A stretch of 64,000 bases of DNA, from assembly GCF_028583425.1 (NCBI RefSeq), contig NC_072801.1, positions 62,759,766-62,823,765 on the forward strand, read 5' to 3'. Below the pieces are notes generated by a model. That model searched no databases, had not been told where the DNA came from, and worked only from the letters and a program-made list of their open reading frames with translations. How positions within the stretch are numbered: the stretch's first letter is position 1; every line of letters begins with the position of its first letter. The position numbers and the translations under genes were made by a program. Below are positions 46,101 through 56,504 of the stretch, in pieces. The stretch comes from Eublepharis macularius (Eukaryota; Chordata; Lepidosauria; Squamata; Eublepharidae).

Positions 46101-49100
46101 CCACAGGAGGGACCCCAGGTAAGCGCAGTGCCCGGGTCGCGAGATGCTCAGATCGTCCTCCATCTTCCGTTCCTTCTCTTTGATCACACCTGAGGTAGAA
46201 TAGAACGGGAAGAGGGGGCAGATGGGAGAAACACATAGTAAAGAAACAGGATGAGAAATAGGAGATGGGATCTCTGTGTTCTTTAAGAATGGGGATCTAG
46301 TGGGATTCAACAAGGAGAGAGGCAGCATGCTACACTGAAAATGGGAATCTAGAAAGCTACAGCTAGGCCTGATACTTTCTCTTATATTTAGAGATATCAA
46401 TTTGAGATTGACTGGATAGACAGCAGTGCATTCAGAAAAAACACCGCAAATTCACAGATAAAATTTCTTCAGAGTCCCTCTTCCTGTTATACATGTGCTC
46501 TTCATGGCAAATGTTTTTAAATTTTGGAAAGGCATACTCAGACAATAACACATCAATGTACATTTAAAATACTCTTATAGAATTTATTTCTATAGCTGCG
46601 CTGGGTTTTTATTTACTTCTTTTTTATTCTCATATGTTAAAATCCACTCTTGTAAGCCATCCTGAGTACTTAAATGAGAAAGGCAGAGTAATAAGTACCC
46701 TAAATATATTACAAAACAACAATCTTGTGCTTATATACCACTATTCTGGACAGATTAGTGCCACACTCAGAGCGGTTAACAAATTCAGTTAACAAAGTCA
46801 CAAACAGACAACCTGTGAGGTAGAATAAAATGTGCAAAAGGTAAGGGCCTCTGCCCCCAAAGGCCTTACAGGCAACATCCCCAAAGTGGGGGGAAGTCAA
46901 GGAGGATTAAGGGGTTAAACTAAAAGGAAATACATTTTGTGAGGAGCCAAAATTCAAGTCTTGTAATCATTTTAGCACTGCCACATGTACCTACTTGAAG
47001 AGCTGAAACTTATTCCTTCAAGATTGGAATGGCTCCAAACATAAAACCCCAGGCCAGTATCACTTGTCCCTCCACTCTGCATTTAAACTTTTGAAATGAA
47101 AAGACTCGAATGAGATTGTGCTAACTAAACCATTGCTTCTGAGTGACATTTTTTCCTTGCCCCAAATTCATCCTGGGCATAGTTGGATTGTGTGCCTATG
47201 GTGGAATGACTGGAGCAGCCCCAGCTCCTGAGTTCTCTGAGGAAGGGTGCCTAGCAACACGCAAGTGTGAGCACCAGTCACTCAGCGATCTGTTGTGAAG
47301 CCTGTGAACATCCATTTGCACATTTAGCACAACTATAATCCAACTGTGGACAGCTAAGACTGAGATTATTCAGTTCAGGTAGCTGGACTGGAAATACAGA
47401 CATGGACTCCAGGATAAAAAGTGTGGAATTTTGAGAATGATAACATTTAGTTAGCACTATAGCTGGACAATGAGGGCTTTCCATATGTGAATCAGCGAGA
47501 GATCTCACTGTATGAGGAAAAATGGGGGGAGAGAATGGCTGACAGATCAGCAAGACTGTCTGTGCCTGCACGTGGCTGTGTGTACCTAATGAAGTCTTGG
47601 ATACTGCTGGGACCAGGATTTCAGAAATCCTTGGACACCTTCTGCGGGCTGCTGGAAGAGAAGGGTATTTTTAGCAAGAGAACCGAGTCGTAGTTAATAC
47701 CTGTGAAGGTATTATTTCATTGCTTGGTTCATGGTATATTTTGTACTGTTACATACTGTGATCCAATTTTGTTATATGTATGTTACCATTTTGTTGTATG
47801 CATTATGTTGTGTTTTAATGCTCTAACGTTGGAATCCAGTTTTATGGCATGCTGATTGTATGCATTAGACTTTTCGTATTGCATTGCTTTTCGTTGTGTA
47901 ATCCGCCTTGAGAGAAACAGGCTGTAAATCAACTGAGTAGGGGTGGTGGAGATGCCCTCAAGTCATAGTTGACTTATAGCGAGCCCTGCTGGGGTTTTCA
48001 TGGCAAGAGACTAACAGAGGTGGTTTGCCAGTGCCTGCCTCTGCAACCCTGCTTTTCATTGGAGGTCTCCCATCCATTTACTAACCAAGGCCAGCCCTGC
48101 TTAGATTCTGAAATCTAATGAGATCAAGTGAGGAAATAAGTGGGGGGGGGGAAGGTAGGTGGTCCCTTGTGCAAGCACCGAGTCATTACTGACCGATGAG
48201 GGACATCACATCACAATGTTTTCTTGTCAGACTTTTTACAGGGTGGCTTGCCATTGCCTTCCCCAGTCATCTACACTTTACCCCCAGGAAACTGGGTACT
48301 CATTTTACCGACCTTGGAAGGATGGAGTAAATAAAAGTGCTTTACATATGAGAGGGCAGCAAACAAGAAGGTTGTTGGAGGGATTAACCTCAACCATTTT
48401 GGAAGCTTCTAGAAATACCAAACTGTCAGTCTCTGGGGCCAGGCCCAACTCCATGCAATCTAGCTGAGGCAAGAGAAGACTGCACCTTTCTACTTGCCTC
48501 TACTATTTAAATTTTATTTTACTGCATTTATACTTTGCCTTTTCCCCCGTGGGGACCCGAAGAGGCTCACAACATTCTCCTCTCCTCCATTTTATCCTCA
48601 CAACAACCCTGTGAGGTAGTTTAGGATAACTGACCCAAGATCACCCAGTTAGCTTCCGTACCAGAGTCAGGATTCGAACCTGGGTCTCCTAGTCAAACAC
48701 TTTCAACACTGGCTATTCGCGTCAATGTGGAGCTTTCACACTGTACATTCTTTGCACCTCACAACTCTCTAGACCGGGCATTGAATTATTTAACAGTTCG
48801 CTACATTGTCGCAGCCCCAAGCCTTGACGCAGCCAACAGTATTGAACTAAAGTATAAATGCATCATTCCATCTATGGGGATAGCAGATTGTGTATGTAGA
48901 AGGATGGACAGAAAGAACAGAGGCAGAGAAGAAATGCACAGGTGGATTAGACGGATACTGAGGTACTTCTGGACAAGTGGGTTTGGGGGAGAAGTCGCCG
49001 CCGACGCCTGCCAGGCCTCATTCCTATCTCTCCAATTCTTGCGGCATTTGCCAGCAAAACGTGAGCAGTTGCCTCACCCTGATTGACCCCGCGCTTGGCC

Positions 49101-52100
49101 ACGCTTGACTGGGCTCTTCTGCTGCTGCAGAGGCTTTTCAGCCCATCTGCCCCTGAAATCCTTCAAGCTCTTCACCATTGCTCTGCCCTGGTTGGGCAAC
49201 AGCTGCAAAGGGATATATGGGGGCATTTAGCGCTGCTTAGGGGCAGATCCAGGTGTTACTCATTTGCTGCTGGCATTCACTAGTTACTGATTTTTCTTCC
49301 AAGGTCAAACCTAGGGAAGCCTGGAAAAAGGAAAACATCCAGGAGACTGTGACGCCTCAAATTCTAATTATTTTTGCTCCGGTGAGCCCACATAGCTGGG
49401 CCCCTGTACCCAATGTCCCAGGAAATGTCCCCTCCCTCTAGTGTCCCCCCACCCCATAACCTCCAGCTGTAAACCTTACTGAGATGTCTAAGTTCTAACC
49501 TAGTGCATTATTTCATTCTCTTGCCAGTGTTGTGGCTGTCAGCTTTGCCAACCCCATGACTTGCAGTGCAATCCTAAGAAGAGTCACTCCAATCTAAGCA
49601 CGTTGATTTCAATGGACTTAGACTGGAGTAACTTCTCTTTGGATTGCATCGTCGGTCTGGTCTCAATGAAATGTAATGAAAACGATAGACCAGCATTCTC
49701 CCAATGCCCAACCCTCCACACGAGGCCCAGCCAGGTCTGGGAGTGGCATTTCATACCTGAGCCTTGACTGTGCCCAGACACGTGGGAGGGAAACCCAGGC
49801 CCAGCTGACAGGCTGTGGCAACACTAGCCTGGCGCCCCGAAACTGGGCGAGTCACCCACAACGCCCCACAGACCGTCTAGGTTAAACCTGCCAATGGCTT
49901 TCAATCCATAAACTGCTGTCCAAGGTTGTTAACCCAACCATTCTCTCTCTCTCTCTCTCTCCTCTTCTTTCTTCCAATGCACCTCTACCAACATGTGAAA
50001 GTGGCTTAGATGACAGAATGTGTTGGGGGAACTGGCTGCTGTGAGAAGCTGGCTCAAATCCTGGATCAACCATTAGACTCAGTGAGGGGACTAGAGGGAA
50101 CTTCTCAAGCCTCAGTTCTCTCTGTCTGTGAAATGGAAATAATAATGAACTATCCTAACAGTCTGTTGTGAGAGTAAAGGACACAATGGGGGAGGATTAT
50201 TCAAGAGAATTAAGGATAGCAAAATCAGAATGCGGTTGAAAGCATACAATAAGCATTTGTGAAATGATACAGAAAATCAAATTATTTTGTTTCTGACTTT
50301 TAACCTTCCTTCTTCACAAGTCTGGCCCAAAACTCATCCCCACATTTTCACCCATTGCTCTACTCCAGCCTGGCAGAGTGGTTAGCGTGTTGGACTAAGA
50401 TCTGGGAGACCCAGGCTCACATATCCACCCCTGCCCTTGAACCTTGTCACTCTCTTGCAGCCTAACCTACCTCACAGGGCTGTTGTAAGGATAAAACAGA
50501 GAAGATAATGTTGTAAACAACTATGAGTCCCCCACTGGAGAGAAAAGCAGGGTATAATCTAATCTAAATAAATCAAAATTAATTAATCCAGCTTCATCCA
50601 ATGCAACTAAAGGGCTATATTTAGATTTGCAAGACTCAGCATTGCAACCCACCCCTGCCTAGCTTTGGACCCCTTACAGAAGCGGCCATGCCTCAAACCT
50701 CAGTTCTCATCTGTGAAATGGGAACAAACAACAAACTAGACTCCATGGGGTTGCTGCAAAGATGGCAGGAATGGCCAGACTACAAAGCGCTTTAGAAATA
50801 AGATAATGAAGTACTTCAGATGGACAGCCATATTGGTCTGCAGTAGAAGAATCTTGCTCTTATAATGAAATAGTATCTTCAGCTCTCTATCCATTGACCA
50901 GTTTCCAACATCCAGTTATACTACAGTGTGTTCAAGAAACAGAAACAAGGCTCAAGTTACTCAGGAACAGGCTGAATTCTCACTGGTGGAATTCACCAGT
51001 CAGAGGTCAAACCCGCAGCCTTAACGTGTTCAAGCCTGTACCTTTTTCCTTTCTCCCATACACAGGACCGGTTCCCACTTGCTCCTACAGGGATGCTGCA
51101 CTGAGGTAGCCCAGATTGCCCCCTCAGTCCACATAAATCCTGTGGGGAGGGGGACAGCACATGTGCAAAGTACATCTGTCTGCAGACTGCAAAGAGATGC
51201 ATTCTACCCTTGCAAGGGCTCTTCTAATATATAACATAATTCCTGCATGGTGGACTGCTAGCAATACAATAATAAAGATTAATGCCTAGAATTTTTTTTT
51301 AAAATCTTATCTTTACGGACATTTGATTTTACCTTCTATTGTTGCTACGGCTTTCTGCTAATGCAACAGAGTGTCATCGATTGAATGCAATAAAAATAGG
51401 AAAAATACATTGATACCCCTTCACACCTCTCCTGAATCCCTACCCAGCCCACTGCAGTGCCAGCTGCCCCCCTTCAGCCTCCCTTGGCCAATCAGAGCCG
51501 CCCCTCCAAGGTACCCACCGTCGGTGCGTCCGCCTCCCATCCTGCTCGCCAGCCAGAATGCCAACTATGCCAGCCTGACGGCGCTTCGGGCCGCGCGTTC
51601 CCTCCCCCTCCTTGCCAGGCGCTGACCCCGCGCAGCACCCGGAATGCCCCGCCGGGGACCAGCTGCAGCCGTAGCCGCCGCCGCCGCCGCCTCCCTCCTC
51701 GCCCGGGCGGGAAAGACTTTGCGAACGTTTCCCGGGGCGAAGGCTCCGCCGCGCGCCTGCACGTTTCGCTCCCTCCTGCCGCGTCCCGTGGCCGGGCTGT
51801 GTGCAGCTTTAAGGGATTAGACTGGCGAGGGTGTGCGCATGCACAGGCAGCCCGCTCGCTGTGGATCACCCTGGAAAACCCTGGCGAGCTGGCAGCGGTC
51901 CAGCTCCGAGGGCTCGGGAGGCCTGGCTCTCGTCCCTGCCTTCCTCCAGCAAAACCAGGACTTCCCCCAGCCCCCGCCCCCTCCAAAGGAAGCGGCTGGA
52001 TCCAAGGAGAACCCAGGAGTCCGGGCCGGCTCGTTCCAGCCCCCTCTCCTCCAAACCCCGGCCCCCTCCCCAGCCCAGTCGGCACTCTTCAAAAAGTCAC

Positions 52101-53660
52101 CCGCGCCGCCCGAGCGATTGATGTGCCAGGCGCAGCAGCCTACCATTAAAACAACAACAACCAACCACATAGCCTGTTAAAATCCGGATTAAAAACTCCA
52201 TTTAACAGTGCCCTGCTGCACAAGAGCATTAGGGAATTAAGCAGGGCTCTCGCTCCCAGAACCCTCCATCCCGGATCACCCTGGTCCCTTTGCCGTGGTC
52301 ACCTGGACTCCCTTCCTCCCCCAGAGAGCCCAGCAGACCTTCCTGCCCAACTCCTACCAAGCCCTGCTGTCCCCTTAAGGGCCTTCCTCCAGCCACCAGC
52401 AGCTCAAGAGTCCTGGCTCCCAGCTCCTGCGGGCACAAATAGACTCATTCCACTCCTCATCCCACAACATCCTCGACGGAGCCCCTTCTAAGAAAGAAGC
52501 GCAGCTTTGTCATTACCAGCGTGTAGGCTATCTAATCCCCTTTGTCAGGGTCTTGGATATGTGAAGGTGCCTTATGATTTCAGTGGGGTATGACGGTGGA
52601 GGTGGCTTTTGTGGATTTGGGTGGGGTGGGGGCAGATCAAATGGAGATACTGCTTTAGAGGTGATGCCCCATTTATTCTGCTCCCCCTCTCCCCCCCCCA
52701 GGAACAGGCAGAGGTTGCAAGTGCAGGACTTGAGGCCCACCCGAATAGCTGGAAGCAGAAATGCAGGGTGTCTCAGGAACAGCTAGGCTTGCCTTTTCCA
52801 GAAGCCCAGAGCAGGCCTTTGCAACCCACAGATGGTGGGTTTGTTTCCCCTAAGGAGGGAGTTGGTGGATTTTTGAGGGAGGGATGCATTTGAACGATGA
52901 TGGGAGGGGCAAAGGTGCACCTCAGATGGACACCAGTTATGAAAAATTCACCGATCGGCATGGGACGATGGATATGGGGGGGGTATCAAATGTAGGGTGA
53001 GCTGCCACACAGCACACTTTATGGGGCACAGTAACGGCCTGAAGACATGACAGGACACATGGGGGAACAGCATGGATGGACCGGGGAGCGAGCACCGGTC
53101 TCCTCTAGCCCACAGGAGACAGACTGATCCAAATCCCCTGCATACATGCAGCCGTGGGCATATCACTCACAGTGCGATCCTAAGAAGAGTTGCTCCAGTC
53201 TAAGCCCATTGAAATCAATGGGCTAAGCCTGAAGTAACTCTGCTTAGGATTGCACCTGAGATCTGTCAATGCCCCCCACCCCCGTAAAATGGGATGAAAA
53301 GCAACCCGCGGTAAAGGCCAGGAAAAGCCCAGCTGAAGTGCTTTGGAGCGGCACATGCACCACGCCGGATGGAGGGCTATGGAAGGATGCGAGCAAGCAA
53401 AGTAGACAGACACCCAGGTGGGCGGAGAGAAGGGCAGGCAGGCAGGCAAGTGTGGAGGCAGACAGGTGGATGGGGAGGGGAGACAGCTGTCACTCACATG
53501 CGCCCAGGTCCTTGGGCCCCCGGCGATCGGGACTCTTGACCGGTCCCTGGAGGAGACTCTTGAGGCTGACCATGGCAGAGCTGGGGCTGGCGAGCCCCAG
53601 AGGAGGAGCCGAGAGCATGGGGCTAGGCGTGGGGCTAGCCTGGGCCGCAGGTCGGGCCAT
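37151..53660 (-). CDS. DBP: D-site binding protein (PAR bZIP transcription factor), four coding exons
   Basis: A nuclear transcription factor that binds D-box sites and relays circadian output; in mammals it is driven by CLOCK:BMAL1. Coding exons on the minus strand: 53660-53498, 46189-45854, 40660-40440, 37366-37151; phases 1, 1, 0 give one 936-base frame (311 residues; human DBP 325). Exon 1 starts MARP, as in human DBP, and includes SLKSLLQGP. Exon 2 joins as C-VIKEKERK (human CLLKEKERK) and carries [20 protein letters not shown] (82-101), closer to DBP than to HLF or TEF. The proline/acidic-rich PAR region (about 178-240) includes [20 protein letters not shown]. The basic region has [13 protein letters not shown] (251-263), followed by the leucine zipper to about 300. 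All DNA-contact residues of the basic region look intact. The gene is convergent with SPHK2. Introns of 7.3, 5.2 and 3.1 kb carry CpG-rich blocks and E-boxes. Confidence 0.95.
37605..37845 (-). repeat. tRNA-derived SINE, nearly full length
   Basis: On the plus strand the tail comes first (TTTCTCCCCAATGGAGACCC), then GGGGATTCGAACCTGGGTTT (inverse B box) and CACTCTAACCACTAGACAGA (inverse A box). It lies in DBP intron 3, close to exon 4. Confidence 0.85.
37850..39160. other. DBP intron 3 sequence with one retroelement tail
   Basis: 38820-39160 resembles a squamate retroelement 3' part: GCAGAACTCTCTGCCACAAG, AGGAGATTAGACAAATTCAG, CTGCTGGACTAGATGGAT and TTTGTGTTCTTATT. The rest shows nothing recognisable. 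Confidence 0.45.
39167..39415 (-). repeat. tRNA-derived SINE, second family, minus orientation
   Basis: (AAT)n first, then AGCTGGGGAGCTGGGGCTGA, GGGATTCAAACCAGTCGAG (inverse B box) and GCCGAACCACTTAACAAC (inverse A box). It matches the copy at 20852. Confidence 0.8.
39420..40439. other. DBP intron 3 sequence, nothing recognised
   Basis: Short frames only, no motif. It ends at the DBP exon 3 donor. Confidence 0.5.
40661..41780. other. DBP intron 2, 3' part, nothing recognised
   Basis: It holds a G-run at 41278-41288 and no frame with recognised motifs. The segment just upstream of exon 3 supplies its pyrimidine tract on the minus strand. Confidence 0.5.
41785..42582. repeat. Degenerate GAACCCAGGCGTCCGG minisatellite in DBP intron 2
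   Basis: The core GAACCCAGGCGTCCGGGG or a close variant starts at 42193, 42223, 42315, 42361, 42451, 42526 and 42561, with weaker forms at 41789, 42007 and 42062. Spacing is irregular (30-92 bases). Between cores are C-runs and CTGCTCTTTTTGCCCC, also repeated. No protein is encoded. The same core appears at 52007 in intron 1 and in the proposed 3' UTR. Confidence 0.85.
42583..42946. promoter_or_regulatory. CpG-rich block in DBP intron 2 with two CACGTG E-boxes
   Basis: The stretch is very G+C- and CpG-rich, with palindromic CACGTG at 42684-42689 and 42803-42808. Mouse Dbp has CLOCK:BMAL1-bound E-boxes in promoter, intron 1 and intron 2 (established knowledge). Inference: this is the reptile counterpart of the intron 2 enhancer or an internal promoter. 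The long overlapping frames on both strands are a by-product of base composition. Confidence 0.6.
42947..43130. mobile_element. Short non-autonomous DNA element, AGGGTTGCCAGCTC family, inverted copy
   Basis: It starts CTGCCAACCTCCAGGCGGTG and ends CAGCCTGAGCTGGCAACCCT, inverse to the other copies. It abuts the CpG-rich block. Confidence 0.65.
43140..45853. other. DBP intron 2, 5' part
   Basis: No gene seen. It holds a diverged copy of the small palindromic MITE at 43428-43508 and a C-run at 44224-44236. The frames are short and lack motifs. Confidence 0.5.
46190..46717. other. DBP intron 1, 3' end
   Basis: It supplies the acceptor of DBP exon 2. The upstream frame is open through the intron, which is why the open frame there is longer than the exon. 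No other feature. Confidence 0.5.
46718..46870 (-). repeat. tRNA-derived SINE tail, second family, partial
   Basis: GTGCTTATATACCACTATTC and CACACTCAGAGCGGTTAACA match the 39167 copy. The tRNA head is lost. Confidence 0.6.
47942..48127 (-). repeat. 5S-rRNA-derived SINE, minus orientation
   Basis: The body reads CTGCTGGGGTTTTCATGGCA. The 5S part reads GGAGGTCTCCCATCCATTTA, CCAGCCCTGCTTAGATTCTG and ATGAGATCA. It is the cleanest 5S match with the 56187 copy. DBP intron 1. Confidence 0.8.
48150..48350 (-). repeat. SINE-like repeat, unnamed
   Basis: GTGCAAGCACCGAGTCATTA, GGTGGCTTGCCATTGCCTTC and GGGTACTCATTTTACCGACC resemble a repeat body known to me from reptile sequence. The orientation is tentative and the tRNA part is not visible. 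Confidence 0.45.
48498..48722 (-). repeat. tRNA-derived SINE, nearly full length
   Basis: CTCACAACAACCCTGTGAGG, AGGATTCGAACCTGGGTCTC (inverse B box) and CAACACTGGCTA mark a complete minus copy in DBP intron 1. Confidence 0.85.
48730..49560. other. DBP intron 1 sequence, nothing recognised
   Basis: Frames of up to 119 residues lack recognised motifs and conserved start context. I treat them as chance. Confidence 0.4.
49566..49649. mobile_element. 84 bp palindromic MITE
   Basis: GTGCAATCCTAAGAAGAGTC and its inverse end (GGATTGCA) frame a near-perfect hairpin. The sister at 53172-53255 has the same length and sequence plan. Confidence 0.75.
50357..50590 (+). repeat. tRNA-derived SINE
   Basis: CTGGCAGAGTGGTTAGCGTG, AGATCTGGGAGACCCAGG, CCTAACCTACCTCACAGGGC and a tail AAAGCAGGGTATAATC. 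Complete plus-orientation copy in DBP intron 1. Confidence 0.85.
50591..51470. other. DBP intron 1 sequence, nothing recognised
   Basis: A foldback-family start (GACAGCCATATTGGTCTGCA) is visible near 50820. The rest is unassigned. Confidence 0.4.
51471..52110. promoter_or_regulatory. CpG-rich block in DBP intron 1, possible alternative promoter
   Basis: It is rich in G+C and CpG, with a CCGCCG run at 51673-51690, an NF-Y type GGCCAATCAG at 51487 and an NRF1-like TGCGCATGC at 51834. Long frames occur on both strands at once, typical of composition rather than coding. Inference: an alternative promoter for DBP, whose paralogues HLF and TEF use more than one. Confidence 0.5.
52111..53171. other. 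DBP intron 1, 5' part, nothing recognised
   Basis: No coding or repeat motif recognised apart from homopolymer G and C runs. Confidence 0.45.
53172..53255. mobile_element. 84 bp palindromic MITE
   Basis: GTGCGATCCTAAGAAGAGTT on the left pairs with AACTCTGCTTAGGATTGCAC on the right, and the centre CCCATTGAAATCAATGGGCT is itself palindromic. It would fold into a long hairpin with few mismatches. Confidence 0.85.
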
Positions 53661-54439
53661 GGCGAGGAGAGCGAGATCCAGCAGGCGCCCCCCGGCCAGA
53701 GGTCTTCTCCTTCGACGGTGGTACCGAGGTGGGGGGAAAAACGGATCAAAACCAAAGCCCCGTGGAAACAACGGCAGAAAACAGAATTCCCGGGTTGGAG
53801 ACGGAGCGAAATCCACCTATTCAGTCCGGACGATCGATTGGAGGAGAAAGGGGGGGAAGAGGGAGGAAGGTTGGGAGACTTGGGGAGCCGCGGGGTGGAG
53901 GTGGCGATGTCTCTTCTTCCACTAGCCTTGAAATAAACCTCCAGGGGGCCGGCGATTGGCCTCCCCCCCGCCCGGCCAGCCCGCTCCAAATTTAGCAGCC
54001 AACCGGCTCACAGAGGGATCTCCCAGGAAGAAATATTTCCTTGCAGGGACTGTGGGGAGGGAAAAAAGGATAAAGTCCGAGGGTCTCCTTAGATCCAAAA
54101 AGATTCCCCACGAAGAGGAGGAAATAATCCTAGAACCAAACGTTTCCTATTGCAGGGAGAGTCATTGGCTTGCGGTGAACCTAAGGAGATCGCTTTGCAA
54201 AAATCGCAGAGACCAGGTTCCCCCTTCCAAGCAAGTGGATCCTTTCCGCAGAGAGCTCGTAATCAAAGAGGCTGATCCCCCTTGCGCTTTCTCCCTCCTG
54301 GCCGAACCCAGCCCTAAATGGCATGCAAAAAAACCAACCAAAATCCGGGGGCTCCCGGGCAATAGGAGAGGAATCTAGGGGAATCTAGTCGCCTCGCCAC
54401 CAAAAAAACGGAACAGAAAGCAGATCCTGACGCTTCCCA

Positions 54440-54870
54440 AAATTCTTTCCAGGTTTCCCCAACAGCTCCCTGCAGCCAACCTATAAATATACTTGGAAAA
54501 ATAAAATAAAGTGTTTAAAAAATCGCTCTGCTGTCCTCCAAGCACTTTACAACTGCCTCCGGATCTCACCCCCCCTTCTTTTGCAACATTCGAATGGGGA
54601 GGGACTAAGAGACACGTGTGGGCGGGCCTTAGCAGACCCTTTTCCACCAATCCAGACTCGTGAAGCGTGAGATTTGCAAACACCGCTCCCCCCACCCTCC
54701 TGGTTCTGTCATGTGCGCCTGCCATGGGGCAGGTGGGGCTCTGACCTAGATTTGGCCAATGGCAGCAGAAGCGATGGGAGGAGCCTGACCCAGTTTTGGC
54801 CAATGGGAAGCCGACAGAAGAAGGAACGGGAGCTTGTACAGGATTGGGAACACGTGGGCAGGCGCGTGTT
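54440..54870 (-). promoter_or_regulatory. DBP: Probable DBP promoter with E-boxes, NF-Y sites and TATA-like box
   Basis: Upstream of DBP on the minus strand: TATATTTATA at 54482-54491; a GC box (GGGCGGGCC) next to a CACGTG E-box at 54613-54618; a CCAAT at 54647; two identical TTTGGCCAATGG sequences at 54751-54762 and 54795-54806; and a second CACGTG at 54851-54856. Inference: transcription starts near 54455, giving a 5' leader of about 0.8 kb. The E-boxes fit the known CLOCK:BMAL1 control of Dbp. Confidence 0.6.
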
Positions 54871-54959
54871 GGTGGTGTTGTGATGAGGCAGCCCAGCGGG
54901 GAGAAAGTTGGGTCTTAAAGGGACCGCGGGAAATAAATGCGAAAGCGAAGGGTCGGTTT

Positions 54960-56180
54960 GGTGGGCGCCCTGCACCAAGCTAAGGGGCTCTGCAGATACC
55001 GGTTGGTTATACTGCTTGCTCTCTTAGTATTGCTTACGCTGTTTCAGCATTTCTTCAACTCTGTATTGGATTTCTGCAGGTTTTAAATCTTTGCAAATTT
55101 GCATTTCTGTACCCTCCCACATTGTTTATTGCAACGTCTTTGAAAGTACTAACTCACACAGTGTAATCCGCCTTCACTCTCAGTAAGAAAAGCAGGCTAC
55201 AAATGACATAAATAAAATCACTCTGGAGTCACTGCTGATTGGTGTGCGATCTGGGTCAATTTAATTCTGCTGTTCAGCCTGACAGGGCAAACGCTCACCC
55301 AAACCATGTAAAGGGATCCAAAGGATTAAACCGAGTGCTGAATCTCATCAGCATAGACCATGTGGCCGCAAGAAAGTGGCATTTTCCTTTCAGCAGTGAG
55401 GGTCGGGCAGCTATGCATCCTTGCCAGAAATGATTTCAGCCTTCCTCACAACATTAAAATGTTCAGAACCAAGGTAGGCTCTTATCAGATGCACAGATCT
55501 GACCACATGGCTGGAAAGGCGAAGCTCACCCGAAGTCCACAGAGGCCCCTCTCACATTTTTGAACCCGTCCTTCCACTAAGGAGTTCAACGCCAGGTGTC
55601 AAGTTCTCCCCTCCTTACAACACTCTTGTTAGGCAGACAGACCAGCCCGAGGTCACGTAGTAATCAAGTGACACAGTAAGGATTTGGATCTCAGTCTCCG
55701 GGTCTAACCACTGAGCTGAAAGCGGCACAATGTTCCTCTCAATCTCTCCTCCGACTGGAGCTACAAGGTGAAGCACTCTGTATTGAGCATCACGTGGGAA
55801 GGGAGTCTTACCACCAATCCAAGGGCAGCTTTCCCCCCATTGCAGTGCTGCAGTGGAACAAGATGCACACTGTGCAATTGTCCTTATTCTGAACAACCCT
55901 TCAAAGCTACAGCCCCCTCCCCACCTGGAGCTTGGGCCCAGCAGCCCCAGTTCCCCCAGAAGGCCAGGAGATGGGATAGGGCTTGTAGGGTTGCCAAGGG
56001 ACTGGAACACAAAAGGGCCCGATCTGCTCTTGTGCCTTCAATGGCTGCTTGACAGAAACAGAAACCTGCAGGTGAAGTTGCTCACCTGCAAGCTACTGGT
56101 CACAATATGTATCATTAACCTTCTGGAACTCTCTGCCTGCTGTGGGATGTGGCGAGGGCTGCTGTCCTTTAAAAAGCAAC
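54960..56180. other. Spacer between DBP and ISOC2
   Basis: It holds a LINE 3'-tail fragment at 55150-55215 (GTGTAATCCGCCTTCACTCT), a SINE-like remnant at about 55617-55735 and a CACGTG at 55791. No gene recognised. Confidence 0.5.
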
Positions 56181-56186
56181 TGAAAA

Positions 56187-56382
56187 AAATGAAATCCTCC
56201 CCTCAGATCACAGTTGACTCATGGCAACCCCTTGTGTGGTTTTCATGGCAAAAGACTAAGAGAGGTGGCTTGCCACTGCCTGCCTCTGCAACCCTGGTCT
56301 TCGTTGGAGGTCTCCCATCCAATTACTAACCAAGGCCAACCTTGCTTAGCTTCCCAGATCTGACAAGATCTCCTGGTCTAAC
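56187..56382 (-). repeat. 5S-rRNA-derived SINE, minus orientation
   Basis: GTTGGAGGTCTCCCATCCAA and CCTTGCTTAGCTTCCCAGAT, then GACAAGATC, are the inverse of the 5S internal region. The body is shared with the copies at 29980 and 47942. Confidence 0.8.
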
Positions 56383-56504
56383 CCATTTTGAATTGGTTAG
56401 ACCAATTCAAAATGTCTCAGTCCATCAATGTGAATGAATGGGTCCTTGTGTTGAGAGACAGTACACAACTAAATGCAATTGCTGAGGGAAAGGGGCAACA
56501 ACAG

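Noticed and set aside
51457-52149. 230-residue plus-strand frame and an overlapping 197-residue minus-strand frame
   Set aside because: Both lie in a CpG-rich block where stop codons are rare. They overlap each other, are Pro/Ala/Arg-rich and show no family motif.
53269-53989. Long plus-strand frames over DBP exon 1 and promoter
   Set aside because: They are antisense to the conserved DBP exon and lack motifs. GC-rich composition explains them.
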